The notes under the pieces: generated by a model
Told to the model about the DNA's origin: nothing
Database searches by the model: none
The model's input: only the letters and a program-made list of their open reading frames with translations
Shown here: piece after piece, positions 9,491-17,851 of the stretch
How the letters are laid out: every line of letters starts with the position of its first letter
How positions within the stretch are numbered: the first letter of the stretch is position 1
Origin: Mycobacterium noviomagense
GTDB lineage: Bacteria; Actinomycetota; Actinomycetes; Mycobacteriales; Mycobacteriaceae
Length of the DNA: 64,000 nt
Reading direction: 5' to 3'
Assembly: GCF_010731635.1 (NCBI RefSeq)
Contig: NZ_AP022583.1
Span: 124,001-188,000, forward strand
Translations under genes and position numbers: made by a program

Positions 9491-12354
9491 ACGGCGATCG
9501 CACAGAACCGTCGCGGCTCGCGCGGACGTTGCGGCGGCTTGCGGTCCCGATTCTCTTGGGCTGGCTGGCTCTTACCATCGTCGTCACCGTCTTCGTGCCG
9601 CGGCTGGATGTGGTTGAACGGGAAAACTCCGTGGGGTTGTTGCCCAAGGATGCTCCGTCGCTGATCGCGATGAAGCGCATGGGCAAGGTGTTTCACGAGT
9701 TTGACTCCGACAGCGTCGCGATGGTGGTGCTGGTCGGTGACAAGCCCCTGGGTGCCGAGGCGCGCCGCTATTACGACGGCTTGGTGGGCCGGCTTGAGCG
9801 CGACACCACCCATGTCGAGAAAGTGCAAAACTACTGGGGCGAACTGGTCACGGCAGGGGGCGAACAGAGCGCCGACAGCAAGGCCGCCTACGTGCAGGTC
9901 AATCTCGCCGGCGATCAAGGCTCGACGAGAGCGGACGAGTCGGTGCACTCGGTAGAGAGCATCGTGGCGCGCTCACATCCGCCGGCGGGGATCAAGGCGT
10001 ATGTCACAGGTCAGGCACCGCTGACTACCGACATCACCGAAGCCGGCGACAGGGGACTTGCGAAGCGGACGGCGATAACGATCGGCGTGGCCACGCTCAT
10101 GTTGCTCATTGTCTATCGCTCGTTCGTGACCGTGCTGGTTGTGCTGGGCGTGATCTTCGTCGAATTAGCGGCGGCGCGGGGAGTCGTCGCATTCATCGGT
10201 AGTTTTCACCTGATCGGCTTCACCACTTTCGCGGTCAGCCTGCTCATGTCGCTGGCGATCGCGGCCGGCACAGATTACGCGATATTTTTCCTCGGCCGCT
10301 ATCACGAAGCCCGCCAGGCCGGCCAGGATCGCGAGACGGCGTTTTACACCACATATCGCGGGGTTGCCCACGTTGTCCTGGGCTCGGGGCTGACTGTCGC
10401 CGGGGCGATGCTGTGTCTGCGGTTGGTGCGGCTACCCTATCTGAACACCCTAGCGATCCCATGCGCGGTGGCGCTGGTCGTCGTGATCGCGGCCTCGCTG
10501 ACACTGGTCCCGGCCCTTATCGCCATCGGCGGCCGCTTCGGCCTGCTCGACCCCAAACGAGCGATCAACATCCGCAGGTGGCGGTGCCTAGCGGCCGCGA
10601 TCGTACGCTGGCCCGCGCCGATCCTTGCCAGCGCTGTGGTGGTCTCCATCGTCGGCGGGCTGACCCTGCCCGGGTACCACACCAACTACGACGACCGCTA
10701 CTACATACCCGCCGGCCTGATATCCAACGTCGGCGACCGAGCTGCCACACAGCATTTCACCCACGCAAGAATGAATCCCGACCTGTTGCTGGTCGAAGCC
10801 GATCACGACCTGCGCAATCCGGTCGACATGCTCGACTTGGACCGGATCGCAGCAAATATCTTCCGGGTGCCCGGCATCGCCAGGGTACAAAGCATCACCA
10901 GACCGCTGGGATACAACATCGAGCACGGCACCATACCGTTTGCAATAGGCATGCAGCCGGTCCCCATCCGGGAAAACCTGCAGTATCTGAAGGACCGGTT
11001 AGCCGATATTCTCAAGCTGAGTCGCGATGACCTCGGCGTCCAGATTGCGACGTTAGAGCGCATGTACAACGTGCAAAAAGAACTATCCGAGTCCATTGGC
11101 GATAGCGCTCGGGTGACGAATGATACTGCTGCCATTACGGACGAAATACGGGACCATATCGCAGATTTTGACGATTTTTGGCGGCCGATCCGCAGTTACT
11201 TCTACTGGGAAAAACACTGTTTCGACATCCCCATATGTTGGTCGCTGCGGTCTATCTTCGACGCTTTGGACGGCTTCGATAAACTCGCCGAGAATTTTCA
11301 CAAGCTAGCCAAAGACCTCCAGAGAAGCGCTGACGCGTCGCAAGAGATGCTCACGTTGATACCGCCGATGATCGACGTCGCAAAGTCAATGCAGACCACA
11401 TTTTTGACCCTCTACAGCAGTTTTTCGGACCTGCTAACTCAGATGGATCGCATGACCGACACCAGCACACTCATAGGGGAATATTTCGACAAGGCTAAAA
11501 TAGACGGTCTTTTCTATATCGCCCCGGAGGTGTTCGACAGCCCAGACTTCAAGACAGGGCTGAGACTGCTGGTCTCCCCTGACGGCAAATCCACCCGCAT
11601 GATCATCACCCACGACGTCGATCCCGCGACCCCCGAGGGCATCTCACATGTCGACGCAGAACTCAAGGCCGCGCGCGAGGCCGTGAAAGAAACCCCGTTG
11701 GCCAGCGCCAAGTTGTACCTCGGCGGCACCGCGGCAGCATTCAAAGATATCCAAGAATCCACCAAATACGACGTCATGACCGAGGCCATCGCCGCACTGA
11801 TCCTCATCTTCATCGTCATGTTGGTCATCACCCGCGCGCTGGTCGCGTCGATCGTGATCGTCGGCACAGTGGTGCTGTCGCTGGCGACGGGCTTCGGGCT
11901 CTCGGTGCTGGTCTGGCAGCACCTCCTCGGCTTGGAATTGCACTGGATCGTGCTGCCGTTCTCGGTGACCATCCTGCTGGCCGTGGGATCGGACTACAAC
12001 CTGTTACTGGTCTCACGGTTCAAAGAGGAGATCGGCGCAGGACTCAAAACCGGCATCATCCGCTCCATGGGCGGCACCGGTGGAGTCGTGACCGCAGCCG
12101 GCTTGGTGTTCGCCTTTACCATGGCCTCATTGGCAGTCAACGAGCTGCACACGCTCAAGCAAGGCGGCACCACCATTGGCTTGGGCCTGCTTGTCGACAC
12201 CTTGATCGTGCGCTCGCTGATGACGCCGTCCATAGCTACCCTGCTGGGACGCTGGTTCTGGTGGCCGCTGCGGGTGCGTACCCGCCCGGCTAGCGAACTG
12301 CTCCGATCTGTCGGACCCCGTCCTCTGGTTCGCGCTCTTCTTTTGAGGGGGTAG
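9487..12354 (+). CDS. mmpL: MmpL-family RND transporter
   Basis: A 955-residue RND-superfamily transporter of the MmpL4/5 type. It has a first membrane helix near 17-38, a periplasmic loop, five membrane helices around 195-350, a second membrane block near 370-395, a long periplasmic region containing a helical hairpin (about 500-640), and a final block of helices near 762-935. The signature FDDFWRPIRSYFYW is present in the second loop. It is translationally coupled to mmpS. Export of a siderophore, lipid or drug is the family role; the cargo cannot be told from sequence. A second, clearly paralogous mmpS-mmpL operon lies at 42.9-46.2 kb. Confidence 0.93.
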   Translation: MNGDRTEPSRLARTLRRLAVPILLGWLALTIVVTVFVPRLDVVERENSVGLLPKDAPSLIAMKRMGKVFHEFDSDSVAMVVLVGDKPLGAEARRYYDGLVGRLERDTTHVEKVQNYWGELVTAGGEQSADSKAAYVQVNLAGDQGSTRADESVHSVESIVARSHPPAGIKAYVTGQAPLTTDITEAGDRGLAKRTAITIGVATLMLLIVYRSFVTVLVVLGVIFVELAAARGVVAFIGSFHLIGFTTFAVSLLMSLAIAAGTDYAIFFLGRYHEARQAGQDRETAFYTTYRGVAHVVLGSGLTVAGAMLCLRLVRLPYLNTLAIPCAVALVVVIAASLTLVPALIAIGGRFGLLDPKRAINIRRWRCLAAAIVRWPAPILASAVVVSIVGGLTLPGYHTNYDDRYYIPAGLISNVGDRAATQHFTHARMNPDLLLVEADHDLRNPVDMLDLDRIAANIFRVPGIARVQSITRPLGYNIEHGTIPFAIGMQPVPIRENLQYLKDRLADILKLSRDDLGVQIATLERMYNVQKELSESIGDSARVTNDTAAITDEIRDHIADFDDFWRPIRSYFYWEKHCFDIPICWSLRSIFDALDGFDKLAENFHKLAKDLQRSADASQEMLTLIPPMIDVAKSMQTTFLTLYSSFSDLLTQMDRMTDTSTLIGEYFDKAKIDGLFYIAPEVFDSPDFKTGLRLLVSPDGKSTRMIITHDVDPATPEGISHVDAELKAAREAVKETPLASAKLYLGGTAAAFKDIQESTKYDVMTEAIAALILIFIVMLVITRALVASIVIVGTVVLSLATGFGLSVLVWQHLLGLELHWIVLPFSVTILLAVGSDYNLLLVSRFKEEIGAGLKTGIIRSMGGTGGVVTAAGLVFAFTMASLAVNELHTLKQGGTTIGLGLLVDTLIVRSLMTPSIATLLGRWFWWPLRVRTRPASELLRSVGPRPLVRALLLRG

Positions 12355-12379
12355 ATTTCCGCCACCTGACGAACCCAAG

Positions 12380-12699
12380 TGTTTATACCGAAAACACCAC
12401 TTGCTCAAGACTTTTGGGACTGGCGCGACGAGCAATGGGCCGACGGCACGGTGGTCTGGACTTCTCCAACTGGTTAGACGTATACCACTCGCCCGGGAAG
12501 TCGCCTGCTATTTCCCGCCTTATGCCTGCCCACCGGCCAGTTGCCTTGTGCTCAAACGACGCAACTGAGCGACGACCGCGGGCTCATGATGCCCAGGCGC
12601 CGCCGAACGCGAGAGCAAGACCGCGCCTACCGCATCGACGCCGAACGCGCACTCAACGACGCGCACGTCGCCGAACGCAACCAGCCGCCGCCGTTTTAG
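12380..12699 (+). pseudogene. Remnant of a 13E12/DUF222 HNH-endonuclease family gene (C-terminal part)
   Basis: Reading from 12380 in one frame gives CLYRKHHLLKTFG. The frame is then lost near 12413-12421 and continues one frame over as WRDEQWADGTVVWTSPTG, is interrupted by TAG at 12475, and resumes with [15 protein letters not shown] and [19 protein letters not shown], ending ERNQPPPF before TAG at 12697. HHLLKTF, WRDEQW..GTV.WT.PTG, TYTT.PGS.LLFP and the RRRRTR..DRA.RI.AERALN tail are hallmarks of the mycobacterial 13E12 repeat proteins, from the HNH domain to the C-terminus. No intact 5' part is present. It fills the gap between mmpL and hemW. Confidence 0.8.
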
Positions 12700-12703
12700 C
12701 TGT

Positions 12704-13876
12704 TTAATCCAGCAGCGCGCGTACCACCGCGTCGGCCAGCAACCGGCCGCGGTCGGTGAGCACCAGCCGCTCATCCTCCGTCACCACCAAACCGTCGGCG
12801 ATCGCGACCGCGGCGCGCTCGCGTTCCGCCGCTTCCAGCAGATCCAATGGCAAGCCTCGGCGCAGTCGGATTTTCAGCAGCACGTCCTCGGTGTGCAAAG
12901 CGTCGGCGTCGAGTTGCTCGAAACCGGCCACGGGCAGGGCTGCATCGGCCAGCAGCGCCGCATATGTGTTGGGATGCTTGACATTCCACCACCGAGTGTT
13001 GCCGACATAGCTGTGGGCGCCCGGGCCAGCACCCCACCACTGGCCGCCGTCCCAGTAGCCAAGGTTGTGCCGGCATTGCCCGCCGGGGCGGCTCCAGTTG
13101 GAGACCTCGTACCAATCGAAACCGGCTGCCCGCAGCAGCTCATCGGCGATCTCATAGCGATGCGCCAGCACGTCGTCGTCGGGCGCGGCCAGCTCTCCGC
13201 GCCGGACCCGTCTCGCCAACGCCGTGCCCTCTTCGACCACGAGCGCGTAAGCCGACACATGGTCGACGCCGGCGTCGATCGCGGCGTCCACCGAACGCCG
13301 CAGGTCGTCGTCGGATTCGCCCGGCGTTCCGTAGATCAAGTCGAGACTGACATGGTCAAAGCCGGCGGCCAGCGCTTCGCCGGCCGCCGCCACCGCGCGT
13401 CCCGGCGAGTGCACCCGGTCCAGCGTGCCCAGCACCCGCGGCGACACTGACTGCATGCCCAGCGATACCCGGGTGTAGCCCGCGGAGCGCAGCGCCGCGA
13501 ACAACTCCGGTGAGGTGGATTCCGGGTTGGCCTCGGTCGTGACCTCGGCATCGGCTGCCAGCCCGAACTGCTGCCGCACCGTGTCGAGCACTGCGCACAA
13601 GCGCTCGGCGCCCAGCAGCGACGGCGTCCCGCCCCCCAGGAACACGGTGTCGGCCGTCGGGCCGCCCAACCGGGCGGCCGCCAACTCCAGCTCCGAGCCC
13701 AGCACTCCCAGCCAGGCGTCCGGGTTGACCCCGCCCAACTCGGCCGGGGTGTAGGTGTTGAAGTCGCAGTACCCGCAGCGCGTCAGGCAGAACGGCACAT
13801 GTACATAGACCCCGAACGGTGCCCCAGGGGTCAGCTGCATGTCGGGTAGCCCGACCGCTGCCGGATTCGCTGTCAT
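12704..13876 (-). CDS. hemW: Radical SAM heme chaperone HemW (annotated hemN in mycobacteria)
   Basis: A 390-residue radical SAM protein. HVPFCLTRCGYCDF gives the CX3CX2C cluster ligands Cys30, Cys34 and Cys37. The absence of the extra CxC cysteine of true coproporphyrinogen dehydrogenase (HemN) places it in the HemW group, which delivers heme rather than oxidising coproporphyrinogen. It also has FLGGGTPSLL, TTEANPES and the C-terminal helical HemW domain with RRGLPLDLL. Its stop lies 5 bases from the end of the 13E12 remnant, on the opposite strand. Position matches M. tuberculosis Rv2388c. Confidence 0.92.
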   Translation of the reverse strand: MTANPAAVGLPDMQLTPGAPFGVYVHVPFCLTRCGYCDFNTYTPAELGGVNPDAWLGVLGSELELAAARLGGPTADTVFLGGGTPSLLGAERLCAVLDTVRQQFGLAADAEVTTEANPESTSPELFAALRSAGYTRVSLGMQSVSPRVLGTLDRVHSPGRAVAAAGEALAAGFDHVSLDLIYGTPGESDDDLRRSVDAAIDAGVDHVSAYALVVEEGTALARRVRRGELAAPDDDVLAHRYEIADELLRAAGFDWYEVSNWSRPGGQCRHNLGYWDGGQWWGAGPGAHSYVGNTRWWNVKHPNTYAALLADAALPVAGFEQLDADALHTEDVLLKIRLRRGLPLDLLEAAERERAAVAIADGLVVTEDERLVLTDRGRLLADAVVRALLD

Positions 13877-13935
13877 GCCACCCCATCATCACATAGCGAG
13901 CCGGCCAAGGCCGGTCCTCAGCCACGCACCAGCGG

Positions 13936-14373
13936 TTACGCTATTCCATCTTCGACTGCGCGCGACGACCCCCGGCACCCGCCGGTCTGGCGCGACATAA
14001 ATGTCAGGAGATGCGTCAGAGAACCCACCGGCGCTTCGTCCTGGCTACAGGATGCGCATCTCGGCCAGGCTCCGGGCCCCTGGGTGGCCATGATTCGCTG
14101 CGCCACCAGAACCTGTTCTTGCGGCGTGGCGGTCGACGGTAACGGGGATAACGCAGCGCCCCCATTGGCATCCCACGTGCGCAGGCTGATCTGCAGACCG
14201 CCATAGTCACCGTTGCCGGTATTGGCCGCCCAGTTCCCGCCGGATTCGCATTGCGCGATGGCCTCCCAGTTGACCCCATCCGCGTGCGCACTACCGGTCA
14301 ACAAAGCGGTTGATGTTGCCATGACCGATCCGGCGATCGATGCTGCGGCCGACAGGGTGCACCAGGTCCTCAT
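13936..14373 (-). CDS. rpfD: Resuscitation-promoting factor RpfD
   Basis: A 145-residue secreted peptidoglycan-cleaving enzyme. An N-terminal signal segment (about 1-30) ends in GSAHADG. The Rpf fold follows with WEAIAQCESGGNWAANTGNG, where Glu43 is the catalytic glutamate, then YGGLQIS and QRIMATQGPGAWPRC. Cys42 and Cys106 are placed for the conserved disulphide; Cys109 and Cys133 are extra, as in RpfD. ATG at 14373 was chosen over an in-frame start 9 codons upstream because it overlaps the previous stop as ATGA. It is coupled to the membrane protein gene upstream. Rpf proteins act in the cell wall to allow regrowth from dormancy. Confidence 0.93.
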   Translation of the reverse strand: MRTWCTLSAAASIAGSVMATSTALLTGSAHADGVNWEAIAQCESGGNWAANTGNGDYGGLQISLRTWDANGGAALSPLPSTATPQEQVLVAQRIMATQGPGAWPRCASCSQDEAPVGSLTHLLTFMSRQTGGCRGSSRAVEDGIA

Positions 14374-14933
14374 AACAGCTCCACATCGCTGGCCAGCCAC
14401 CGACCGTTGACCTTCTGCATGGTCACCTTGACGCGGCTGCGATCGATATACGGCTCCGGGTTAGCCGAGCTCGTCACTGACTGATCCACCATGAGCAGAA
14501 CCTGGACTTTGTTCGCGCTGACGGATTTAACGGCCGATTCGACGACCTTCCCGTGCGTCGTCACCTTGTTTTCGACGACGTGTTGATGGTGTTGCCCGCT
14601 GACGGTTTTGGCGTACTTCTCACTGAAGTCACCGGTCGAGCCGTCGAGGACATCGGCCACGTGCTTGTCGAGGGTGTTGCTGTCGACGCTGGTCAGCATG
14701 ACGACGAAGTTCTCGGCGGCACTCAGCGCCTGCTGGGCGGCAACATCCTTCTCGTGTCGTTGATACAGCAGCCACCCCCCGCTGCCGGCCCCGGCGAGCA
14801 CGGCAATCAGCGCAGCAGCGGCGAGCAAGCGGACCGGTGCGCGCCCCCGGCGGCGAGTGCCACCGTCATCGGCAGTGGATTCCGCGGCTGACTCGTGGAG
14901 ACCAGCCGATGCGGCATCTCCGGGAGATTCCAA
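14370..14933 (-). CDS. Membrane-anchored protein (Rv2390c-like, Mce-associated type)
   Basis: A 187-residue protein with an Asp/Glu-rich cytoplasmic N-terminus, one transmembrane helix near residues 32-54 and an extracytoplasmic alpha+beta domain (SAAENFVVMLTSVDSNTLDK to WLASDVELL). This is the layout of Mce-associated/VirB8-like mycobacterial proteins. The only start in frame after the upstream stop is TTG at 14933. The gene overlaps rpfD by ATGA, so the two are made together, and it may support Rpf secretion or localisation (inference). An IdeR-like box overlaps the start codon. Confidence 0.8.
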   Translation of the reverse strand: MESPGDAASAGLHESAAESTADDGGTRRRGRAPVRLLAAAALIAVLAGAGSGGWLLYQRHEKDVAAQQALSAAENFVVMLTSVDSNTLDKHVADVLDGSTGDFSEKYAKTVSGQHHQHVVENKVTTHGKVVESAVKSVSANKVQVLLMVDQSVTSSANPEPYIDRSRVKVTMQKVNGRWLASDVELL

Positions 14934-14951
14934 TTCGATCGCCTAACCTAT
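14933..14951 (-). promoter_or_regulatory. IdeR-like box at the start of the Rv2390c-rpfD operon
   Basis: The minus-strand 19-mer ATAGGTTAGGCGATCGAAT matches 13 of 19 positions of the iron-box consensus, with ten consecutive matches. It shares an 11-base core with the mbtI box. Its TAGGTT could equally be just a -10 element, so regulation by IdeR is a hypothesis. Confidence 0.4.
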
Positions 14952-15155
14952 GCGTGGTCAGAACATCCTGACTCGCTACAGCCCCCGCTTCTGCGACCGA
15001 CACGCGGCGAATTTTCTCGCGCGTCAAAGTCAGCAAGCCAGGCGAGGTGCAGGAGTCGGCCGGGGGCCCGCAGCCCGCTCCCGGAGCTACTACAACGGAC
15101 CCTTCCAGGAGATTCGCGGGAACCGTTCACCTGCGATTCAGCGGTCCGGCGTAGT

Positions 15156-15175
15156 TTTGCTCACTGTGATGCAAA
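15156..15175. promoter_or_regulatory. Near-palindromic operator candidate upstream of the sulfur operon
   Basis: TTTGC and GCAAA flank the symmetrical core TCACTGTGA, with one extra base on the right side. The centre lies about 58 bases upstream of the GTG where transcription of the leader peptide probably begins. That is a position typical for an activator. The order of the half sites is opposite to a CRP site, so another regulator is more likely. Confidence 0.4.
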
Positions 15176-15223
15176 GTTATCCCTGGTCGCCGGGCTCGCC
15201 AGCTGGTATGGCACAATGGCCGG

Positions 15224-15328
15224 GTGACCGTCGCCCATCACAGCCCGTTTCGTATTCCGTTGGTGGCGCGTCGGCACGTCGATCTCAAGCGTGTCTGCAG
15301 CTGTCGCTGTCTGGCCTTGATGTCGTAG
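15224..15328 (+). CDS. Leaderless cysteine-rich leader peptide (HVDL type) of the sulfur operon
   Basis: A 34-codon ORF from GTG to TAG. It contains RRHVDLKRV followed by CSCRC, so three cysteine codons fall within five positions (residues 25, 27, 29). The HVDL-arginine-cysteine pattern is that of actinobacterial leader peptides found ahead of sulfur assimilation genes. Polycysteine leaderless ORFs are known to act as cysteine-responsive attenuators in mycobacteria. CACAAT, preceded by TGG, ends 6 bases before the GTG, which fits a -10 element with transcription starting at the start codon. The peptide ends 106 bases before sirA. Expected role: when cysteine is scarce ribosomes stall at the Cys codons and downstream expression rises. 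Confidence 0.8.
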   Translation: MTVAHHSPFRIPLVARRHVDLKRVCSCRCLALMS

Positions 15329-15434
15329 ACCCGCCCACCTGTACTTCCAGCTGGCCGCCGGATCTGCGCCGCCGGGACAGCCTCCCGTGATCTGCGCGGT
15401 CCAGGCCGGCACCTCCGCGAAGGAGAACCCGCGA

Positions 15435-17114
15435 ATGACCACTCCCCGTCCCAGCCCCCCTCGTTCCAAGGGCCGCAGCGAAGGCCAGTGGGCGCTGGGC
15501 TACCGGGAGCCGCTGAACGCCACCGAGCAGCTCAAGAAAGACGACGCTCCGCTCAACGTGCGGGCGCGCATCGAAAACATCTACTCCAAGCGCGGTTTCG
15601 ACAGCATCGACAAGACCGATCTGCGGGGGCGGTTCCGCTGGCTGGGCCTTTACACCCAGCGTGCCGAAGGCTACGACGGGACCTGGACCGGCGACGAGAA
15701 CGCCGACCTGCTCGAGGCCCGCTACTTCATGATGCGGGTGCGCACCGACGGCAAAGCGTTATCTGCTTCCGCACTGCGCACGCTTGGCCAAATCTCGACG
15801 GAGTTCGCCCGGGACACCGCCGACATCTCGGACCGGGAAAATTTGCAATATCACTGGCTCGAAATCGAGAACGTCCCGGAGATCTGGCAGCGGCTGGCCG
15901 CTGTCGGCCTGCAGACCACCGAGGCCTGCGGTGACTGTCCACGCGGCATGCTCGGCTCGCCGGTGGCCGGTGAATCGCTCGACGAGGTGCTCGACGCCAC
16001 ACCGGCGCTCGAAGAGATCATCCGCCGCTACATCGGCAAACCGGAGTACGCCAACCTGCCGCGCAAGTACAAGACCGCGGTTTCGGGTCTGCAGGACGTC
16101 GCGCATGAGATCAACGACGTGTCGTTCATCGGGATGCACCATCCCGAGCATGGGCCGGGCCTAGACCTGTGGGTCGGCGGCGGGCTGTCGACCAACCCGA
16201 TGCTGGCCCAGCGCGTCGGCGTCTGGGTGCCTCTCGACGAGGTGCCCGACGTGTGGGAGGGCGTGACCGCGATCTTCCGCGACTACGGCTACCGACGACT
16301 GCGCTCCAAAGCCCGGCTGAAGTTCTTGATCAAGGACTGGGGCGTCGAGAAGTTCCGCCAGGTGCTGGAGACCGAGTACCTGAACCGCAAGCTGATCGAC
16401 GGGCCCGCCCCCGAACCGGCGAAGCACCCGATCGACCACGTCGGGGTGCAGCGACTCAAGAACGGGCTCAACGCGGTCGGGGTCGCCCCGATCGCCGGCC
16501 GTGTCTCCGGCACCAAACTGTCGGCGGTGGCCGACCTGATGGAGCGCGCCGGCTCGGACCGGGCCCGGTTCACCGCGTACCAGAAGCTGATCATCCTCGA
16601 CGTGCCCGACGAGAAACTGGACGAAATGGTCGCCGGCCTGGACGCGCTCGGGCTACCGTCGCGGCCGTCGCACTGGCGCCGGAACCTGATGGCCTGCAGC
16701 GGGATCGAGTTCTGCAAGCTGTCGTTTGCCGAGACCCGCGGCCGCGCACAGGTTTTGGTGCCTGAGCTGGAAAAGCGCCTCGATGACATCAACACCCAGC
16801 TTGATGTGCCGATCACGGTGAACATCAACGGCTGCCCGAACTCATGTGCACGAATCCAGGTCGCCGACATCGGGTTCAAGGGCCAGATGATCGACGACGG
16901 CCACGGCGGATCCGTGGAGGGATTCCAGGTGCATCTGGGTGGCAGCCTCGGCGCGGACAGCGGGTTCGGCCGAAAGCTGCGCCAGCACAAGGTCACCAGC
17001 GACGAGCTGGGCGACTACATCGACCGAGTTGTGCGCAACTTCGTCAAGCACCGCAACGACGGTGAGCGGTTCGCACAGTGGGCCATGCGAGCCGACGAGG
17101 ACGATCTGCGATGA
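15435..17114 (+). CDS. sirA: Ferredoxin-dependent sulfite reductase SirA/NirA
   Basis: A 559-residue enzyme reducing sulfite to sulfide with six electrons from ferredoxin. The siroheme-[4Fe-4S] ligands are visible as CSGIEFC (Cys421, Cys427) and NGCPNSC (Cys467, Cys471). Tyr73 (GLYTQR) and Cys165 (TEACGDC) correspond to the covalently linked Tyr-Cys pair of M. tuberculosis NirA (Tyr69/Cys161). ATG 15435 follows GAAGGAG with 9 bases spacing; an in-frame start 16 codons upstream is less likely. CTCC just before the GGAG of the ribosome binding site can form a small hairpin. First enzyme gene of the operon with cysH and che1. Confidence 0.96.
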   Translation: MTTPRPSPPRSKGRSEGQWALGYREPLNATEQLKKDDAPLNVRARIENIYSKRGFDSIDKTDLRGRFRWLGLYTQRAEGYDGTWTGDENADLLEARYFMMRVRTDGKALSASALRTLGQISTEFARDTADISDRENLQYHWLEIENVPEIWQRLAAVGLQTTEACGDCPRGMLGSPVAGESLDEVLDATPALEEIIRRYIGKPEYANLPRKYKTAVSGLQDVAHEINDVSFIGMHHPEHGPGLDLWVGGGLSTNPMLAQRVGVWVPLDEVPDVWEGVTAIFRDYGYRRLRSKARLKFLIKDWGVEKFRQVLETEYLNRKLIDGPAPEPAKHPIDHVGVQRLKNGLNAVGVAPIAGRVSGTKLSAVADLMERAGSDRARFTAYQKLIILDVPDEKLDEMVAGLDALGLPSRPSHWRRNLMACSGIEFCKLSFAETRGRAQVLVPELEKRLDDINTQLDVPITVNINGCPNSCARIQVADIGFKGQMIDDGHGGSVEGFQVHLGGSLGADSGFGRKLRQHKVTSDELGDYIDRVVRNFVKHRNDGERFAQWAMRADEDDLR

Positions 17115-17851
17115 GCGATTCGACGAACTGGACCGAGGCACAGCTGCGTGAGCTCGCCGAGCGCGGCGCCAAAGAGCTGGAGGGCGCTGACGCCACCGAG
17201 CTGTTGCGCTGGACCGACGAGACCTTCGGCGGCGTCAACGGGCCACGAGGCTGGGCGACCTGTAACTACGTGGTGGCCAGCAACATGCAAGACGCCGTGC
17301 TGGTCGACCTAGCCGCCAAGGTTCGCCCCGGCGTGCCGGTGCTGTTCTTGGACACCGGCTATCACTTTGTGGAAACCATCGGCACCCGCGATGCGGTCGA
17401 GGCCGTCTACGACATACACGTGCTCAACATCACTCCCGAGCACACGGTGGCCGAGCAAGATAAGCTGCTGGGCAAGAACCTGTTCGCGCGTGATCCCAAC
17501 GAGTGCTGCCGGTTACGTAAGGTCGCTCCGCTGTCCAAAGCGCTGCGCGGCTACGCCGCGTGGGTGACCGGGCTGCGCCGGGTGGAGGCGCCGACCCGCG
17601 CGAACGCCCCGTTCATCACTTACGACGAGCAGTTCAAGCTGGTGAAGGTCAACCCGCTGGCCGCCTGGACCGACGACGATGTGGCCGACTACATCGCCGA
17701 ACACGACGTGTTGGTCAATCCCCTTGTCTACGAGGGCTATCCATCGATTGGTTGCGCTCCCTGCACGGCCAAGCCAGCCGATGGCGCCGATCCGCGCAGC
17801 GGGCGCTGGCGGGGGTTGAACAAGACCGAATGCGGGCTGCACGCATCGTGA
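17111..17851 (+). CDS. cysH: Adenylyl-sulfate (APS) reductase CysH
   Basis: A 246-residue thioredoxin-dependent reductase that turns activated sulfate into sulfite. The cysteines Cys132-Cys133 (ECCRLRK) and Cys215/Cys218 (GCAPC) bind the [4Fe-4S] cluster that marks APS rather than PAPS reductases. Cys241 in ECGLH is the catalytic cysteine near the C-terminus. The nucleotide-binding LFLDTGYHF segment is at 78-86. The start overlaps the sirA stop as ATGA and the stop overlaps the next start as GTGA, so the three enzymes are translationally coupled. Sulfite made here is the substrate of SirA. Confidence 0.96.
   Translation: MSDSTNWTEAQLRELAERGAKELEGADATELLRWTDETFGGVNGPRGWATCNYVVASNMQDAVLVDLAAKVRPGVPVLFLDTGYHFVETIGTRDAVEAVYDIHVLNITPEHTVAEQDKLLGKNLFARDPNECCRLRKVAPLSKALRGYAAWVTGLRRVEAPTRANAPFITYDEQFKLVKVNPLAAWTDDDVADYIAEHDVLVNPLVYEGYPSIGCAPCTAKPADGADPRSGRWRGLNKTECGLHAS

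Noticed and set aside
11041..11560. Lower-GC stretch inside the first mmpL as a sign of transfer
   Set aside because: It coincides with the helical periplasmic insert, and the second mmpL appears similarly AT-richer at the same place, so it probably reflects protein composition.
12414..12707. 97-codon open frame after mmpL
   Set aside because: It is an out-of-frame reading of the 13E12 remnant, whose true frame shows recognisable protein motifs.
15156..15175. CRP-type binding site
   Set aside because: CRP sites read TGTGA then TCACA; here the half-sites are in the opposite order.
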